Origin: Lachnospiraceae bacterium
GTDB taxonomy: Bacteria > Bacillota > Clostridia > Lachnospirales > Lachnospiraceae
Assembly (NCBI GenBank): GCA_030825115.1
Contig: JAPJQL010000011.1
Span: forward strand, 25,038-89,037
Direction of reading: 5' to 3'
Length of the DNA stretch: 64,000 nt
Part shown: in pieces, positions 52,919-62,625 of the stretch
How positions within the stretch are numbered: position 1 is the first letter of the stretch
How the letters are laid out: each line of letters begins with the position of its first letter
Notes under the pieces: model-generated
Database searches by the model: none
Seen by the model: the letters and a program-made list of their open reading frames with translations, nothing else
Told to the model about the DNA's origin: nothing
Program-made: the position numbers and the translations under genes

Positions 52919-54373
52919 ATGGAAGAAAAAGAAACTTTGTTCTCGCGCATCTATATGGATTTAAAAGGCCGTATCCTCACCGGTCAGATTCCGGCCGGGA
53001 GTACCTTTCCATCTGTCCAGCGCCTTCGCGAAGAATATCAGATTGGCTTCCGGACGGCGCGTGAAGTCACACATAAGCTACAAAATGAGCACTATATTGA
53101 AATTCAGCCAAGAAAAGCGCCTGTGGTATGCAAGATCAGCCACAGCTGCACCCCGCAAACAGCAGTTGAGATCATCCTGTCCTCCAAAGAAAATATCCTG
53201 GCACTCCTGAAAACCCTGGAAGAATTTTTGCCGCCCATGCTTGTTTTTATTGCCCAAAACTACCCTGTGCAAAAGACTCTCCACTACGAAAAAGCCAGGC
53301 GGGCGGCCCACCGCGGGTTAAAGTCGTCTGAATGGCGGCTGATGACCCTGCTGTGCCAGGAACTGCTCCAGTTAAGCGGCAACCCACTGTTTTCAGAAAT
53401 GTACACCTCCGCCAAATCCTACAGCCATCTGCCTTTCTTTTTTGAACAGATGCCAGAAGAGATGGCTGGTCTTTTGACCGACACGGAGAGCTTTCTGGAT
53501 ACCTTATGTAAAAAGCAGCCTTCCGTCCAATATAAAGAACTGACCGCATCGTTTCATCGTACAACCTTGACCGTAAGGGACATCCTCCATACCCTGGAAT
53601 CTCAATCCTCCTGCGACGTCATTCCGCCAAATGGGGAATTTAAGTGGAATATTTTTCCCGGAAACGACCATCTTTATACACAGGTCATGCAGGATCTGGT
53701 GAATAAAATCACATCCGGCATCTATCTTCCCGGCAGTTATCTTCCCCATGAAGCAGAACTGGCCGGACAGTACCATGTTTCCGTCTCCACCATCCGCAAA
53801 GCCCTGTCTGAACTTCAAAGCATAGGCTTTTGCAGAACATTTAATGCAAAGGGAACCGTTGTCCTTGAAATCCTGCCGGAAAACACAGCGCAGGTATTGC
53901 AGAACCCTGCACGGAAACAAAACGCTCTGCTCTATCTTTACGCGCTGCAGGCCATGACCTTGATGCTCCGTCCCGCAGCACGCCGGGCAGCCCTGCATTT
54001 TACGCAGAAAGACAAAGAAACACTGATGACCATGTTCCGATCAGCAGGCGCAATCCCTCTTGGGGACATCCTCCAATGCGTCATGGACCATCTGGACCTG
54101 GCCCCCATGCGCGTCATACTGAAAAAGGTGGAAAGCCTTGTCTGGTGGGGCAATTATGGTTCCTTCCACTATAAGCATACAGAAATTATCGCCAGATTAA
54201 ACCGAAAAACGTTTCAGGCGCTCCAGGCACTGCAAAACAGCGATCTGGAAACCTTTGCCTTTGAGCTCTCCGACTGTTACCGTGATATCTTGTGCTCTAT
54301 CCGGTCCCATCTGATCTATCAATGTAATTTTAAGGAAGCCGAGAGCGTCTGTATCCCGGAGATCATCCCGTGA
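52919..54373 (+). CDS. Double GntR-type regulator (two winged HTH domains)
   Basis: 484 residues. Two GntR-like HTH units: residues 8-65 (IYMDLKGRILTGQIPAGSTFPS, RLREEYQIGFRTAREV) and about 255-320 (QVMQDLVNKITSGIYLPGSYLP, ELAGQYHVSVSTIRKALSEL). The C-terminal stretches after each are helical and resemble one another loosely. Most GntR proteins carry a single HTH, so a tandem form is unusual. GGAAC is the only ribosome-site-like stretch before the ATG. The target is unknown; it may act on this cluster. Confidence 0.78.
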   Translation: MEEKETLFSRIYMDLKGRILTGQIPAGSTFPSVQRLREEYQIGFRTAREVTHKLQNEHYIEIQPRKAPVVCKISHSCTPQTAVEIILSSKENILALLKTLEEFLPPMLVFIAQNYPVQKTLHYEKARRAAHRGLKSSEWRLMTLLCQELLQLSGNPLFSEMYTSAKSYSHLPFFFEQMPEEMAGLLTDTESFLDTLCKKQPSVQYKELTASFHRTTLTVRDILHTLESQSSCDVIPPNGEFKWNIFPGNDHLYTQVMQDLVNKITSGIYLPGSYLPHEAELAGQYHVSVSTIRKALSELQSIGFCRTFNAKGTVVLEILPENTAQVLQNPARKQNALLYLYALQAMTLMLRPAARRAALHFTQKDKETLMTMFRSAGAIPLGDILQCVMDHLDLAPMRVILKKVESLVWWGNYGSFHYKHTEIIARLNRKTFQALQALQNSDLETFAFELSDCYRDILCSIRSHLIYQCNFKEAESVCIPEIIP

Positions 54374-54379
54374 TCTTGT

Positions 54380-55249
54380 TTACCGGTGCTGCTTGTTTTC
54401 ATACATTGCCTGGTCAGCTATAGAAAACAGCTTCTTCCAGTCACGGGTCTCCGAGTCTGCCCCGGCCATGCCGACACTGATCGTGATACGACAGCTTTGA
54501 TCAACCAGCTTAAAATCAACGGCATGGACCTCGGCTTTTAATTCCTCGACCAGTTTCACCACCTCTGCCCGGTCCTTTCCCTGAAATACCAGGATAAACT
54601 CATCTCCTCCTACCCTTCCTGCCCAGCCGCTGTGCCGCACGACAAAGCTTCGCAGTATATCTGCAATGGTCAAAAGGACATGGTCTCCCATGAGATGGCC
54701 ATACGTGTCATTGATCTGCTTAAAACTGTCAATGTCAAAGAGGACAATCTCAAGAGGGTCTGTTTTTTTCCGCTTTAAAAGCTCCCTCTGCAGTTCGTAT
54801 TCGACAAATCGTTTATTATAAAGTCCGGTATAAGAATCGCGGTTAGCCAGCTCATACATCTTCTGGATGATGCCTGTCAGCCCTTTATTCTTTTTATGGC
54901 CGACATCATTGATCAGGATGCTGTCCGTCACGTCCCTGATCAGCTCCAGAGCAAGGCCCGGTCCTAATTCCGGCAGGCCAACCGACTCGATCAGAAAAAC
55001 CTTGTCGCCCAGCACCTCTATTTTAGTAAACTGGCGCCCTTCCTTAACCGCTCTTTTAGAAATACAGTTTATACAGGGTTCCGTCCTGTTCCAGACATGG
55101 TAACAGCTGTCATTTTGTGGAACTGCAGTTCCATCTTCCCATCTGTGGACTTGATATGTATCCGTATTGACAATCCTGTAAGAGTCAAAAAGCGGATGTT
55201 TTACTACTGTTTCTGCTATAAATTGATTGGCATCTTTTATGTCATACAT
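54380..55249 (-). CDS. Diguanylate cyclase with N-terminal PAS-like sensor
   Basis: 289 residues. The first ~120 residues look like a PAS fold with several Cys (CYHVWNRTEPCINCISK), a possible redox or metal site. GGDEF domain from about 135: RDSYTGLYNKRFVE, FDIDSFKQINDTYGH, RVGGDEFILVFQ. It makes cyclic di-GMP; no RxxD feedback site precedes GGDEF. It overlaps the hybrid kinase gene upstream by 8 bases, so one signalling unit is likely. Confidence 0.9.
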   Translation of the reverse strand: MYDIKDANQFIAETVVKHPLFDSYRIVNTDTYQVHRWEDGTAVPQNDSCYHVWNRTEPCINCISKRAVKEGRQFTKIEVLGDKVFLIESVGLPELGPGLALELIRDVTDSILINDVGHKKNKGLTGIIQKMYELANRDSYTGLYNKRFVEYELQRELLKRKKTDPLEIVLFDIDSFKQINDTYGHLMGDHVLLTIADILRSFVVRHSGWAGRVGGDEFILVFQGKDRAEVVKLVEELKAEVHAVDFKLVDQSCRITISVGMAGADSETRDWKKLFSIADQAMYENKQHR

Positions 55250-57818
55250 GATGTACTCCTCTTTCGCCTTTACTATTTTTCACCTGGCTGTAACGCTGAT
55301 ATACTTCATCCAGCATGAATGGCTTACTGATATGGGCATCCATTCCACTGTCCAGACACCGTTCTATATCTTCGCGGAAAGAATTTGCCGTCATGGCAAT
55401 GATGATGACCGACAGGGCGTCTGCCCGCTCCATGTCCCTGATGGTATGGGCAGCCGTACAGCCATCCATAACCGGCATCTGCATGTCCATCAGGATCAAA
55501 TCGTAAAATCCTTCCGGAGCATCTGCAAACCGCTTCACTGCCTCCATCCCGTTCACCGCCGTATCAATATGGGCTCCCGAGATTTCAAGCAGTTCAAGGG
55601 CAATCTCCATATTCAGCTCATTATCTTCCACGATCAGGATATTCCTGCCCCTCAGGACGCAGTCCGAGGACTCATCTTCTCTTTTCTTCCTGTTCTCAAG
55701 GACCGCCAGCAGCTCCACAATATCCGAATGGAATGCCGGCCGGCACAAGGTTGCTGCCGCGCCGCAGCTTCTGGCAGTCTCATTGATCTCATCCTTATCG
55801 TATCCCACGATCACAATCTCCGGTGGTGTTTCAACCACCGTCCTGATCTGCGCGACCGTCTCCGGAGCGCCGGTTGGGATGTTCCACTTGATAAAGCACA
55901 GCTCATATGGATTTTCGCTCTTTGAAGCCTCCATCAGGCAATCCAGGGCCTCTTCTTTTGTCAGTACAGCGTCTACCCTGAAACCTTCATTTTCCAGCAG
56001 ATAAGCCAGATAGGCTATCATATCTGCCATAGGGTTCAAGATCAGGATCCTCTTTCCGTCGCCGCATCCATTCTTCTCCCAGTCCGTAGGAACGCATCCA
56101 AACGGAAGCCGAATGAAGAAGGCGCTCCCAATCCCCAGCTTGCTTTCAACAGAAATCGTCCCGCCCATCATCTCTACAAAGCGCCTGGTAATGGGCAGAC
56201 CCAATCCCGTGCCTCCATATTTTCTGGCAATTCCGCTGTCCTCCTGTATAAACACCTCAAAGATACGGTCCAAATTCTCTTCCGCAATCCCGCAGCCAGT
56301 ATCCCTGACGCAAAATTCCAGCCAAACCTGCTCCCCATCCCGCCTGATCTCACTTATGGACATCTGTACGCTTCCGCCGCCGGACGTAAATTTCATTGCA
56401 TTTGACAAAAGGTTCGTCAGTATCTGGTTCAGCCGCAGGGCATCGCCCACCAGCTGTTCCTCTATCCCTCTTGCAAGAAGGATATCAAATGTGATCCCGT
56501 TCTCTTTTGCCTGTACATAAAACACGGTCACCAGAGCCTTGAGCAGCTGCCCAAGGTTAAATACCTCCTGGTGTATCTCCACTTTCCCGCTCTCGATCTT
56601 GGACATATCCAGGATATCATTGACCAGGTTGAGCAAATGCTGGGATGACAAATCCAGTTTGTCCAGACAATTTCGCATACGCTCCGGATCGTCGATATGA
56701 CGTTGCCCCACCTGTATCATACCAATGATGCCATTCAAAGGTGTACGGATCTCGTGGGACATCTGCGAGAGGAAATCCCCTTTAGCCTGGCTTGCCCGCT
56801 CTGCCTCCTCCTTCGCCTTCCACAGCAGCTGACAATGATGTTTCTCATTACGCCTGTAAAACAGGAAAAAACACAGGACCACAAACAGAATGACCGCAAT
56901 CACCCCGATCGACAGTTTCATCATAAACCGTGTCATGGCTGCTACCTGAGAATTCACCATATCATAGGACATGCTGGTGAGCATATACAGAGCCGTGCCG
57001 GGAATGGGGGCATAATACAAATAATCCCACGTCCCGCCCATATTCACAGAAAGCAGCCCGCTATGGCCTTCTCTTGTATCATTTTGCAGCTTCTCCAGAC
57101 TGTATCCCCTGCCAAACCGGGCATTTTCTTCAAAAGAATGGAACAGGTTATCGCCCTCCTCCGAGGAATCCGGTCTTGCATTTTTGATGATAAAGTCACC
57201 GTCCGCAGTTATGATATTTACATAGGAGTTCGTTCCCTGACGGCTAAGGGCCAGCTGCTCCCCTATTTCAGATTCCCCAATCCCCACGATAACAGCAACC
57301 AGTTTTTCCGTGCCGAACTGCAGCGGTTCGATAGACGTTCCCAACAGAAGCATCCTGTCACCCCAGATGGTTTCGTCCACGGTGATCAGGTCAGCATCCC
57401 CCGCCAAAAGCAAATCCAGCTGATTGCCCTCTGTCCTGACAGGACGCGGACCATCTGCCGTATATGCAATTTTCCTGTCGCTGACCAACGCGATCCGCGC
57501 AAGATCATTGTTCTCCTGCGCCTGCTTCACGAAAGACATCAAACTGCCCTCGCTCTCAAGTTCCCTGTCCGTCACAGCGCTGCACAGAGATTCCATCTGT
57601 GTAACATATGTTTCTACATTTCCCTTAAAATACCGGTTCATATGTAAGGTCATCTCCCTAAGATAGACCTCACTGATTCTAAATACGGTCTGCTCAGACT
57701 CCCCCTGATAAACAGACCATACCATAACGCTTAGGAACACTGCCAACAACAGCCCTGCAGCGCCGGAAAGGAACACCCGAATTCGACTCCTGAAAGTTTT
57801 CCGATTCAATGACCGCAC
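55242..57818 (-). CDS. Hybrid sensor histidine kinase
   Basis: 858 residues. One membrane helix at 13-35, an extracytoplasmic Cache-like sensor to about 300, a second helix (IGVIAVILFVVLCFFLFY), then HisKA with the phospho-His in SHEIRTPLNG, an ATPase domain (NLLSNAMKF, DTGCGI, GGTGLGLPI), a degenerate receiver (about 590-700) and a true receiver with DLILMDMQMPVMDG. No Hpt domain follows, so a separate Hpt such as the one at 32315 would be needed. The cyclase gene overlaps its end. Confidence 0.93.
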   Translation of the reverse strand: MRSLNRKTFRSRIRVFLSGAAGLLLAVFLSVMVWSVYQGESEQTVFRISEVYLREMTLHMNRYFKGNVETYVTQMESLCSAVTDRELESEGSLMSFVKQAQENNDLARIALVSDRKIAYTADGPRPVRTEGNQLDLLLAGDADLITVDETIWGDRMLLLGTSIEPLQFGTEKLVAVIVGIGESEIGEQLALSRQGTNSYVNIITADGDFIIKNARPDSSEEGDNLFHSFEENARFGRGYSLEKLQNDTREGHSGLLSVNMGGTWDYLYYAPIPGTALYMLTSMSYDMVNSQVAAMTRFMMKLSIGVIAVILFVVLCFFLFYRRNEKHHCQLLWKAKEEAERASQAKGDFLSQMSHEIRTPLNGIIGMIQVGQRHIDDPERMRNCLDKLDLSSQHLLNLVNDILDMSKIESGKVEIHQEVFNLGQLLKALVTVFYVQAKENGITFDILLARGIEEQLVGDALRLNQILTNLLSNAMKFTSGGGSVQMSISEIRRDGEQVWLEFCVRDTGCGIAEENLDRIFEVFIQEDSGIARKYGGTGLGLPITRRFVEMMGGTISVESKLGIGSAFFIRLPFGCVPTDWEKNGCGDGKRILILNPMADMIAYLAYLLENEGFRVDAVLTKEEALDCLMEASKSENPYELCFIKWNIPTGAPETVAQIRTVVETPPEIVIVGYDKDEINETARSCGAAATLCRPAFHSDIVELLAVLENRKKREDESSDCVLRGRNILIVEDNELNMEIALELLEISGAHIDTAVNGMEAVKRFADAPEGFYDLILMDMQMPVMDGCTAAHTIRDMERADALSVIIIAMTANSFREDIERCLDSGMDAHISKPFMLDEVYQRYSQVKNSKGERGVHHV

Positions 57819-57921
57819 CTGCCTCCCCGGAACATATCCTTCTAAACCAGATTATTGCATAGCTTCTCAGTCTTATTTGTTATATCATAACTGATAACTA
57901 TTTCAAGAGCAAGTGTCTATC

Positions 57922-58140
57922 TTAAACCGGTTGCATATAGTTTATTTTTTCTGTGAGCGTTGTATCGAAAAATATTTTCAACAGCGCAGACAGCAAACGA
58001 TTATGCCACAGCTGCATTACATAGCTGTTTACGAGTTCCGGGTTGTCCGTCACGATCCCGTTGACCTGACACCGCAGATTCTTTTCAATGGTTTCCTTCG
58101 AGTTGGCGGTCCAGGTACTTCCTGACGGACAGATAATACC
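57922..58140 (-). pseudogene. Glycerophosphodiester phosphodiesterase C-terminal remnant
   Basis: About 70 codons ending in a stop at 57922, reading TWTANSKETIEKNLRCQVN, GIVTDNPELVNSYV. The WT.NS...... and GIVTDNPELV segments are the usual end of GDPD enzymes. The catalytic N-terminus is missing; the sequence starts where the HipA-like gene ends, in another frame, so the toxin-antitoxin block probably joined here. The 57819-57921 gap holds no gene. Confidence 0.72.
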
Positions 58141-59021
58141 AAATTCCATGCTGGTTTCAGAATCTGCTCATACCTTGCGGTGAGATAACGTTTATAAAAC
58201 GTTCTCTGCAAATCTGAAATATAAGGAACTTCCTCAATAAAATCTTTAATCTGCTCAATATTTATTTTGGGAACCATTCTCTGTAATGCCTCATTACAGC
58301 CTGAATTCTCTGCCGATATCAAAAAATCATAGTAATTCAGTTTTCTACCATTTTGCTTCACCGCAGAAGTCGGAAACTGAAATACCCTTGCATTCAACGC
58401 ATCTTCATTTTCCAGCACCTGCTTCATAATAGTTTCATCAGCTTGTGGCAACAGGCAGCTTCCACAGTCATAAACCGGCGCTATCTCTGCTTTTCCAGCA
58501 ACATCATCAAAAAGGAATCCCCAGTTTCCATTATGACGATCAAAATTTCCCAGCAATGCATCTGTCACAAAAACATCCCAAAAATGTCTAAGCAGTTCTT
58601 CTGGCGATACATACTGCTGCTTTTCTATCGTATCAATAATATCTGAGAGTTCTGTTCCACTTCCTCCCGATTCTGATTCCAAAACCGTATTTTTGATGGA
58701 ACAAAAGTCAAATAATCGGCGGCCATCTGCTGTAAAATCTTTGCAGGCACATACGATTTTTGTTTTACCCCCCACGACAAAAGTCCCCAGCATTGTTTCC
58801 TGTGCCGGAATGCCAAGCAAATTGAATATACTGCTTGCAATATGCTCACTGATACAGCTGTTTGTATAGGACAATCCTGTTCGTTTTGCCGCTCCGGAAG
58901 GCGGAAACTTTAACATATACTGCTTTCCCTTGTATTCCACCGCAATCTTTTTTCCATTTGCACCATTATAAGCTCTCCCAGGTATCCTTCTGCATTCCGT
59001 AAAATCAATTTTTTCTATCAT
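58050..59021 (-). CDS. HipA-like serine/threonine kinase toxin (CtkA/HipA-domain type)
   Basis: 323 residues. HipA_C-like features: YMLKFPP (ATP Lys region), ISEHIASSIFNLLGIPAQE, TDALLGNFDRHNGNWGFL with the catalytic NFDRHNxN, and APVYDCGSCLL (the metal Asp). The last ~30 residues read through an older phosphodiesterase relic in another frame, so the native tail may be replaced. It overlaps the antitoxin gene by 17 bases. ATG 59021 has GGAGGGG upstream. Confidence 0.86.
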   Translation of the reverse strand: MIEKIDFTECRRIPGRAYNGANGKKIAVEYKGKQYMLKFPPSGAAKRTGLSYTNSCISEHIASSIFNLLGIPAQETMLGTFVVGGKTKIVCACKDFTADGRRLFDFCSIKNTVLESESGGSGTELSDIIDTIEKQQYVSPEELLRHFWDVFVTDALLGNFDRHNGNWGFLFDDVAGKAEIAPVYDCGSCLLPQADETIMKQVLENEDALNARVFQFPTSAVKQNGRKLNYYDFLISAENSGCNEALQRMVPKINIEQIKDFIEEVPYISDLQRTFYKRYLTARYEQILKPAWNLVLSVRQEVPGPPTRRKPLKRICGVRSTGS

Positions 59022-59436
59022 TATCCCCTCCGAAAAGATATTTTTTTCGTAAAAAATCAGCATGTTCTTTTGTAATAGCTCCATCATCAATCTCAGCTGC
59101 ATTGATACTTCCATACAGTTCGCTCCAAAGACAATCAAGCAGTCCTGAACTTTCTTTCAGCCCCTTTTTGTAAGCATCCAGATCATGCTGAAGATATTCC
59201 GGCAATCCGTATTCATAAGCACGCTCACGCTCTGCCTGCTGGATACCGGCCGACGTCAGTAGTTCCATTGGAACAGAAAGCGCTTTTGCTATTTTATATA
59301 CTGTTTCAGCACTGCATTTTTCCAATCTGGCTTTTCCGTTGCAAATATCACTCAGGGTAGCATGCGGGATTCCTGCTTCTACAGCAAGCCGGTACTTTGT
59401 CATATTCTTTTTTTTCAGAAGATTTTCAATTATCAT
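59005..59436 (-). CDS. XRE-type antitoxin regulator of the HipA-like toxin
   Basis: 143 residues. The HTH occupies the first 65 (MTKYRLAVEAGIPHATLSDICNG, then KIAKALSVPMELL); the C-terminal half is helical and acidic (ERAYEYGLPEYLQHDLDAYK), probably the kinase-binding part. AAGGTGACG precedes the ATG at 59436. Likely represses its own promoter at 59496-59524. It overlaps the toxin start by 17 bases, a normal arrangement for HipBA-like pairs. Confidence 0.85.
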   Translation of the reverse strand: MIIENLLKKKNMTKYRLAVEAGIPHATLSDICNGKARLEKCSAETVYKIAKALSVPMELLTSAGIQQAERERAYEYGLPEYLQHDLDAYKKGLKESSGLLDCLWSELYGSINAAEIDDGAITKEHADFLRKKYLFGGDNDRKN

Positions 59437-59495
59437 TTTCGTCACCTTGCCTTTTCGCAATTACCAGTAAATTATATGTCTACTTTTATATTTCC

Positions 59496-59524
59496 ATTAT
59501 ATCGGCACACCGAAACATCGTCAA
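59496..59524 (-). promoter_or_regulatory. Promoter of the HipBA-like pair
   Basis: On the minus strand TTGACG (59524-59519), a 17-base spacer and a perfect TATAAT (59501-59496). Confidence 0.85.
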
Positions 59525-59748
59525 GGATTCATATTTTTTTCTAAAGATGAGGACAAATTACAGAAGCCGTATGTTTGTTCCCTGGTTTTCGTTGATGATT
59601 TGAACTGACCACTTACGAAAACGAACCTCGCTGTGATTATTGGCTTTAAACTGGAACTATTCGAATTTTTCGGGTAATTGCTTCCTTACCATACGAGACA
59701 GTCATTAAGTTTTTCTTAGTAACTGATTCTTCTACCAGCTCATTATCT

Positions 59749-61242
59749 TCAAATACTAATACAAATATGACATAAATACGTTTCTTTGCCTTTTCTTTTA
59801 TGCTTAGCAATAATATATCTAATATCTGAATACTCATACCCTCGTATTATATTTTTATCAATTGAAATCAGAGGAAATTGATATTCGTGACTACTTACAA
59901 ATTTAACGTATCTATCCCAAAATTTTTCAAAATTTTTGACAGTAACATAAGAAAGAATAAAATTAATAACATTACCAGTTGTATCATACTTATATATTCT
60001 GTCTATATGTTCGGCTATATATGAAGTTCTCAATGCGTCTAAATTTAATGCCTCTATAATTGCTATTGGCCTCCCTTTATCTTCCACAAGCAAGTCCAAC
60101 TCTCCTGTCGCTTTTCCACATGATGATATCCCCTGCCTTGTCTGACCATTCACCTCATATCCCTCATTTTTACCGGCCGTCTGTAAAATATCTCTTATAT
60201 AATCGTTTCTCAAATCCTCTGCTACATTTTTGTATATAAGATTCCTTTGTATTTTTATGCAGGCATCTATTAAGCTATCAAATAAAGCCTCTATTTTCAT
60301 AGTCTTATCGACACTATTTAATTTGTCAGCATTAAAAACATTCACACAGTCACTCAAAATCTCTCTTATAATTTGCTCTATTTGCTGATCTATATATTCT
60401 GGAAGCCTTTTTATTAATAATGCAGTAGTCTCCACTGTTTCATTTCCAACATAAGGGAAATAAAAATGTCTTCTATAATTTATTATTTTTCTTATTTTGT
60501 TCTTAAATTCTTTATCAATCTTAAAACGTTTATCATTTTTATATGTAGTATAATCTCCGCCTTCCAATATATCTGACACCGCCATCCGGGTAAATTCGTC
60601 CAAAGATGGCAACGCATCCTTAATTGTTTCAAAAAGATTTAAATATTTTAAATACCCAGAGCACGCACCCTTAGTATCTTTATCAATTTCCAGAACCCGA
60701 TCCATTTCTTTCATCAAATTTTCCATTCCCGAAATGACCCGCTTTACTAATCTATAAATATTAGTTTCTTCAACAATCGGTACAAAATGATTTTTACCAC
60801 TCATAAGATTAGTTAACACAAAACTGGGCACTGTTGTTTCACTAATTTCAAAATACCTCACCATATCAGAAATCGATTTTGTATGTAAATCAGCTAAATC
60901 CATTACAGGAGCATTTCTCACAAATTTACTTTCAAAATAATCTTTATCATCGCCACAATCCATTGTCGATTCAGCTGAGATGAAAGGATTAATAACCGCA
61001 TGGCATCCCCCTGTCCGTAAAAGTGGTGACTTTTTCCCAGCACCTGCACACGAAAAAATAAAAAGAATCTTCTTTCCTGTAATATCGTCCAGTGACTCCC
61101 AATCCCGTACTACTTCTTGATAAATTTCTTCTGTATCTGCTTTCCTGAACAGCAAAAACACGGACAACAAAAATCCTCTTTTTCTTGCTTCTTTTAAATA
61201 TTTTTCATAAAATTCAACAAGTGGTAAATAGGTCTGTAACAC
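59749..61242 (-). CDS. Uncharacterised 497-residue protein with nuclease-like C-terminal domain
   Basis: GTG start with GGGGAGG 5 bases upstream. The N-terminal ~150 residues (FLLSVFLLFRK, YQEVVRDWESLDDITGKK, ILFIFSCAGAGKKS) are unfamiliar; the middle 150-360 is helical. The C-terminal 130 residues carry GELDLLVEDKGRPIAIIEAL, a D-x(n)-E-x-L pattern like a PD-(D/E)XK nuclease with Leu in the Lys place, then HIDRIYKYDTTGNV. It lies between a toxin-antitoxin pair and RhuM in an AT-rich block. I cannot name it; a defence effector is a reasonable guess. Confidence 0.75.
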   Translation of the reverse strand: MLQTYLPLVEFYEKYLKEARKRGFLLSVFLLFRKADTEEIYQEVVRDWESLDDITGKKILFIFSCAGAGKKSPLLRTGGCHAVINPFISAESTMDCGDDKDYFESKFVRNAPVMDLADLHTKSISDMVRYFEISETTVPSFVLTNLMSGKNHFVPIVEETNIYRLVKRVISGMENLMKEMDRVLEIDKDTKGACSGYLKYLNLFETIKDALPSLDEFTRMAVSDILEGGDYTTYKNDKRFKIDKEFKNKIRKIINYRRHFYFPYVGNETVETTALLIKRLPEYIDQQIEQIIREILSDCVNVFNADKLNSVDKTMKIEALFDSLIDACIKIQRNLIYKNVAEDLRNDYIRDILQTAGKNEGYEVNGQTRQGISSCGKATGELDLLVEDKGRPIAIIEALNLDALRTSYIAEHIDRIYKYDTTGNVINFILSYVTVKNFEKFWDRYVKFVSSHEYQFPLISIDKNIIRGYEYSDIRYIIAKHKRKGKETYLCHICISI

Positions 61243-61442
61243 AACATCCTCCCCTTATAATGATCAATTCAATCAAAGCAAAAAACGTTGTCAAAAAACT
61301 ATCCAATCAAATTATATTTTGAACTATCAGGGTTCTTATTTTCGACACATCTCCACATAAACCTCACAATTTGTGGAGTGTGTGAAACAGATTACTGCAA
61401 GGCGTGGCTGAGCCTTGACGGAAGTCGTTCTTCAAAGCCACT

Positions 61443-62447
61443 TTACTTTTTTCCTCCATCCAATTGATCCAATTCTTCTATACTCTCTAAAAAATGACTT
61501 TCCACTGGAGACAATATGTATTTCTGGGCTTTTTTATACTTTTCATACTCTAAATGAGCCTTCTCCAATGCTTGCTGATGCGTTATTTTCCCCTTTGTGG
61601 TTAATATATCACGTCTGGTCATCTTAAGATAATCATCGATGGTTTCCAGCCAGTCTCTCATATACATAGGCTCTTGATTCAATGCATGCACCTCTGCAAT
61701 ATCCAAATATGCTGTAACAATTTTATTCAGCGCATCCAATTCTTTTTCATTCAGGTAGTTTTTCACCACTTCTACATCAGATCGTTTTATACTGTTTCCG
61801 CTCCATGTCATCAATCCCATATTATCCTTGTTGGCATCTGCTCTCTGGTAAATCACCTCAGCCGCAGTATGCTTATGTGCCGCCCAATGCATCTTATTCT
61901 GAACCTGTTTAAAAAACCGAATAGAACTTTCTGCTTTAGGATCATAGTCAATACTGGTAGCATAGATTTCCAAAACTTTCCGCCAAAACACCTTTTCCGA
62001 AGATCTGATGTCACGGATACGTGATAACAACTCATCAAAATAATTTCCACCGCCGAGATTCTTCAAACGATCATCATCCAGAGCAAACCCCTTTTTCATA
62101 TATTCTTTTAGAACATTCATAGCCCAAATTCTAAATTGAGTTCCTCTAAGAGATTTCACACGATATCCGACTGAAATAATCACATCAAGATTATAATAAT
62201 CAATCTGTCGTTCAACAGTTCTATTCCCTTCCTTTTGAACCGTTGCAAATTTTGCAACAGTTGCCTCAGACACTAACTCATCTTCCAAAAAAATATTCTT
62301 TATATGTCTGGATATTGTAGACTTATTTTTTTGAAATAACTCTGCAATCTGTTCTAATGACAACCATACGGTATCATTATCAAATACAACTTCAACTTTG
62401 GTAATTCCATCCTCAGTTGTGTACATTATGATACTTGAATTTCCCAA
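61443..62447 (-). CDS. RhuM family protein
   Basis: 334 residues. The N-terminus (VWLSLEQIAELFQKNKSTISRHI, given in pieces) is an HTH-like region followed by EATVAKFATVQKEGNR and the RhuM core YNLDVIISVGYRVKSLRGTQFRIWA. The C-terminal part is helical. RhuM was named as a Salmonella virulence gene but is frequent in defence islands beside restriction genes; no biochemical function is firmly known. It is separated from the 497-residue gene by 200 bases that contain a small hairpin (CAAGGC/GCCTTG near 61399) and nothing else visible. Confidence 0.88.
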   Translation of the reverse strand: MGNSSIIMYTTEDGITKVEVVFDNDTVWLSLEQIAELFQKNKSTISRHIKNIFLEDELVSEATVAKFATVQKEGNRTVERQIDYYNLDVIISVGYRVKSLRGTQFRIWAMNVLKEYMKKGFALDDDRLKNLGGGNYFDELLSRIRDIRSSEKVFWRKVLEIYATSIDYDPKAESSIRFFKQVQNKMHWAAHKHTAAEVIYQRADANKDNMGLMTWSGNSIKRSDVEVVKNYLNEKELDALNKIVTAYLDIAEVHALNQEPMYMRDWLETIDDYLKMTRRDILTTKGKITHQQALEKAHLEYEKYKKAQKYILSPVESHFLESIEELDQLDGGKK

Positions 62448-62625
62448 TCAGTTCTCTCCTCTCAAAAAAGCTTTGGGCGCAATAGCTTCCAGCATCCATG
62501 CTCGAAAATTTTAAGCAGTTGTCCCTCGTTCTAATTCTCCTCTATTAAAATTTATGATAAATAATAAGTAATTTACCTATATGACAAATTCCTCATTTGT
62601 GATAATGCCTGCCTTATATATGATA

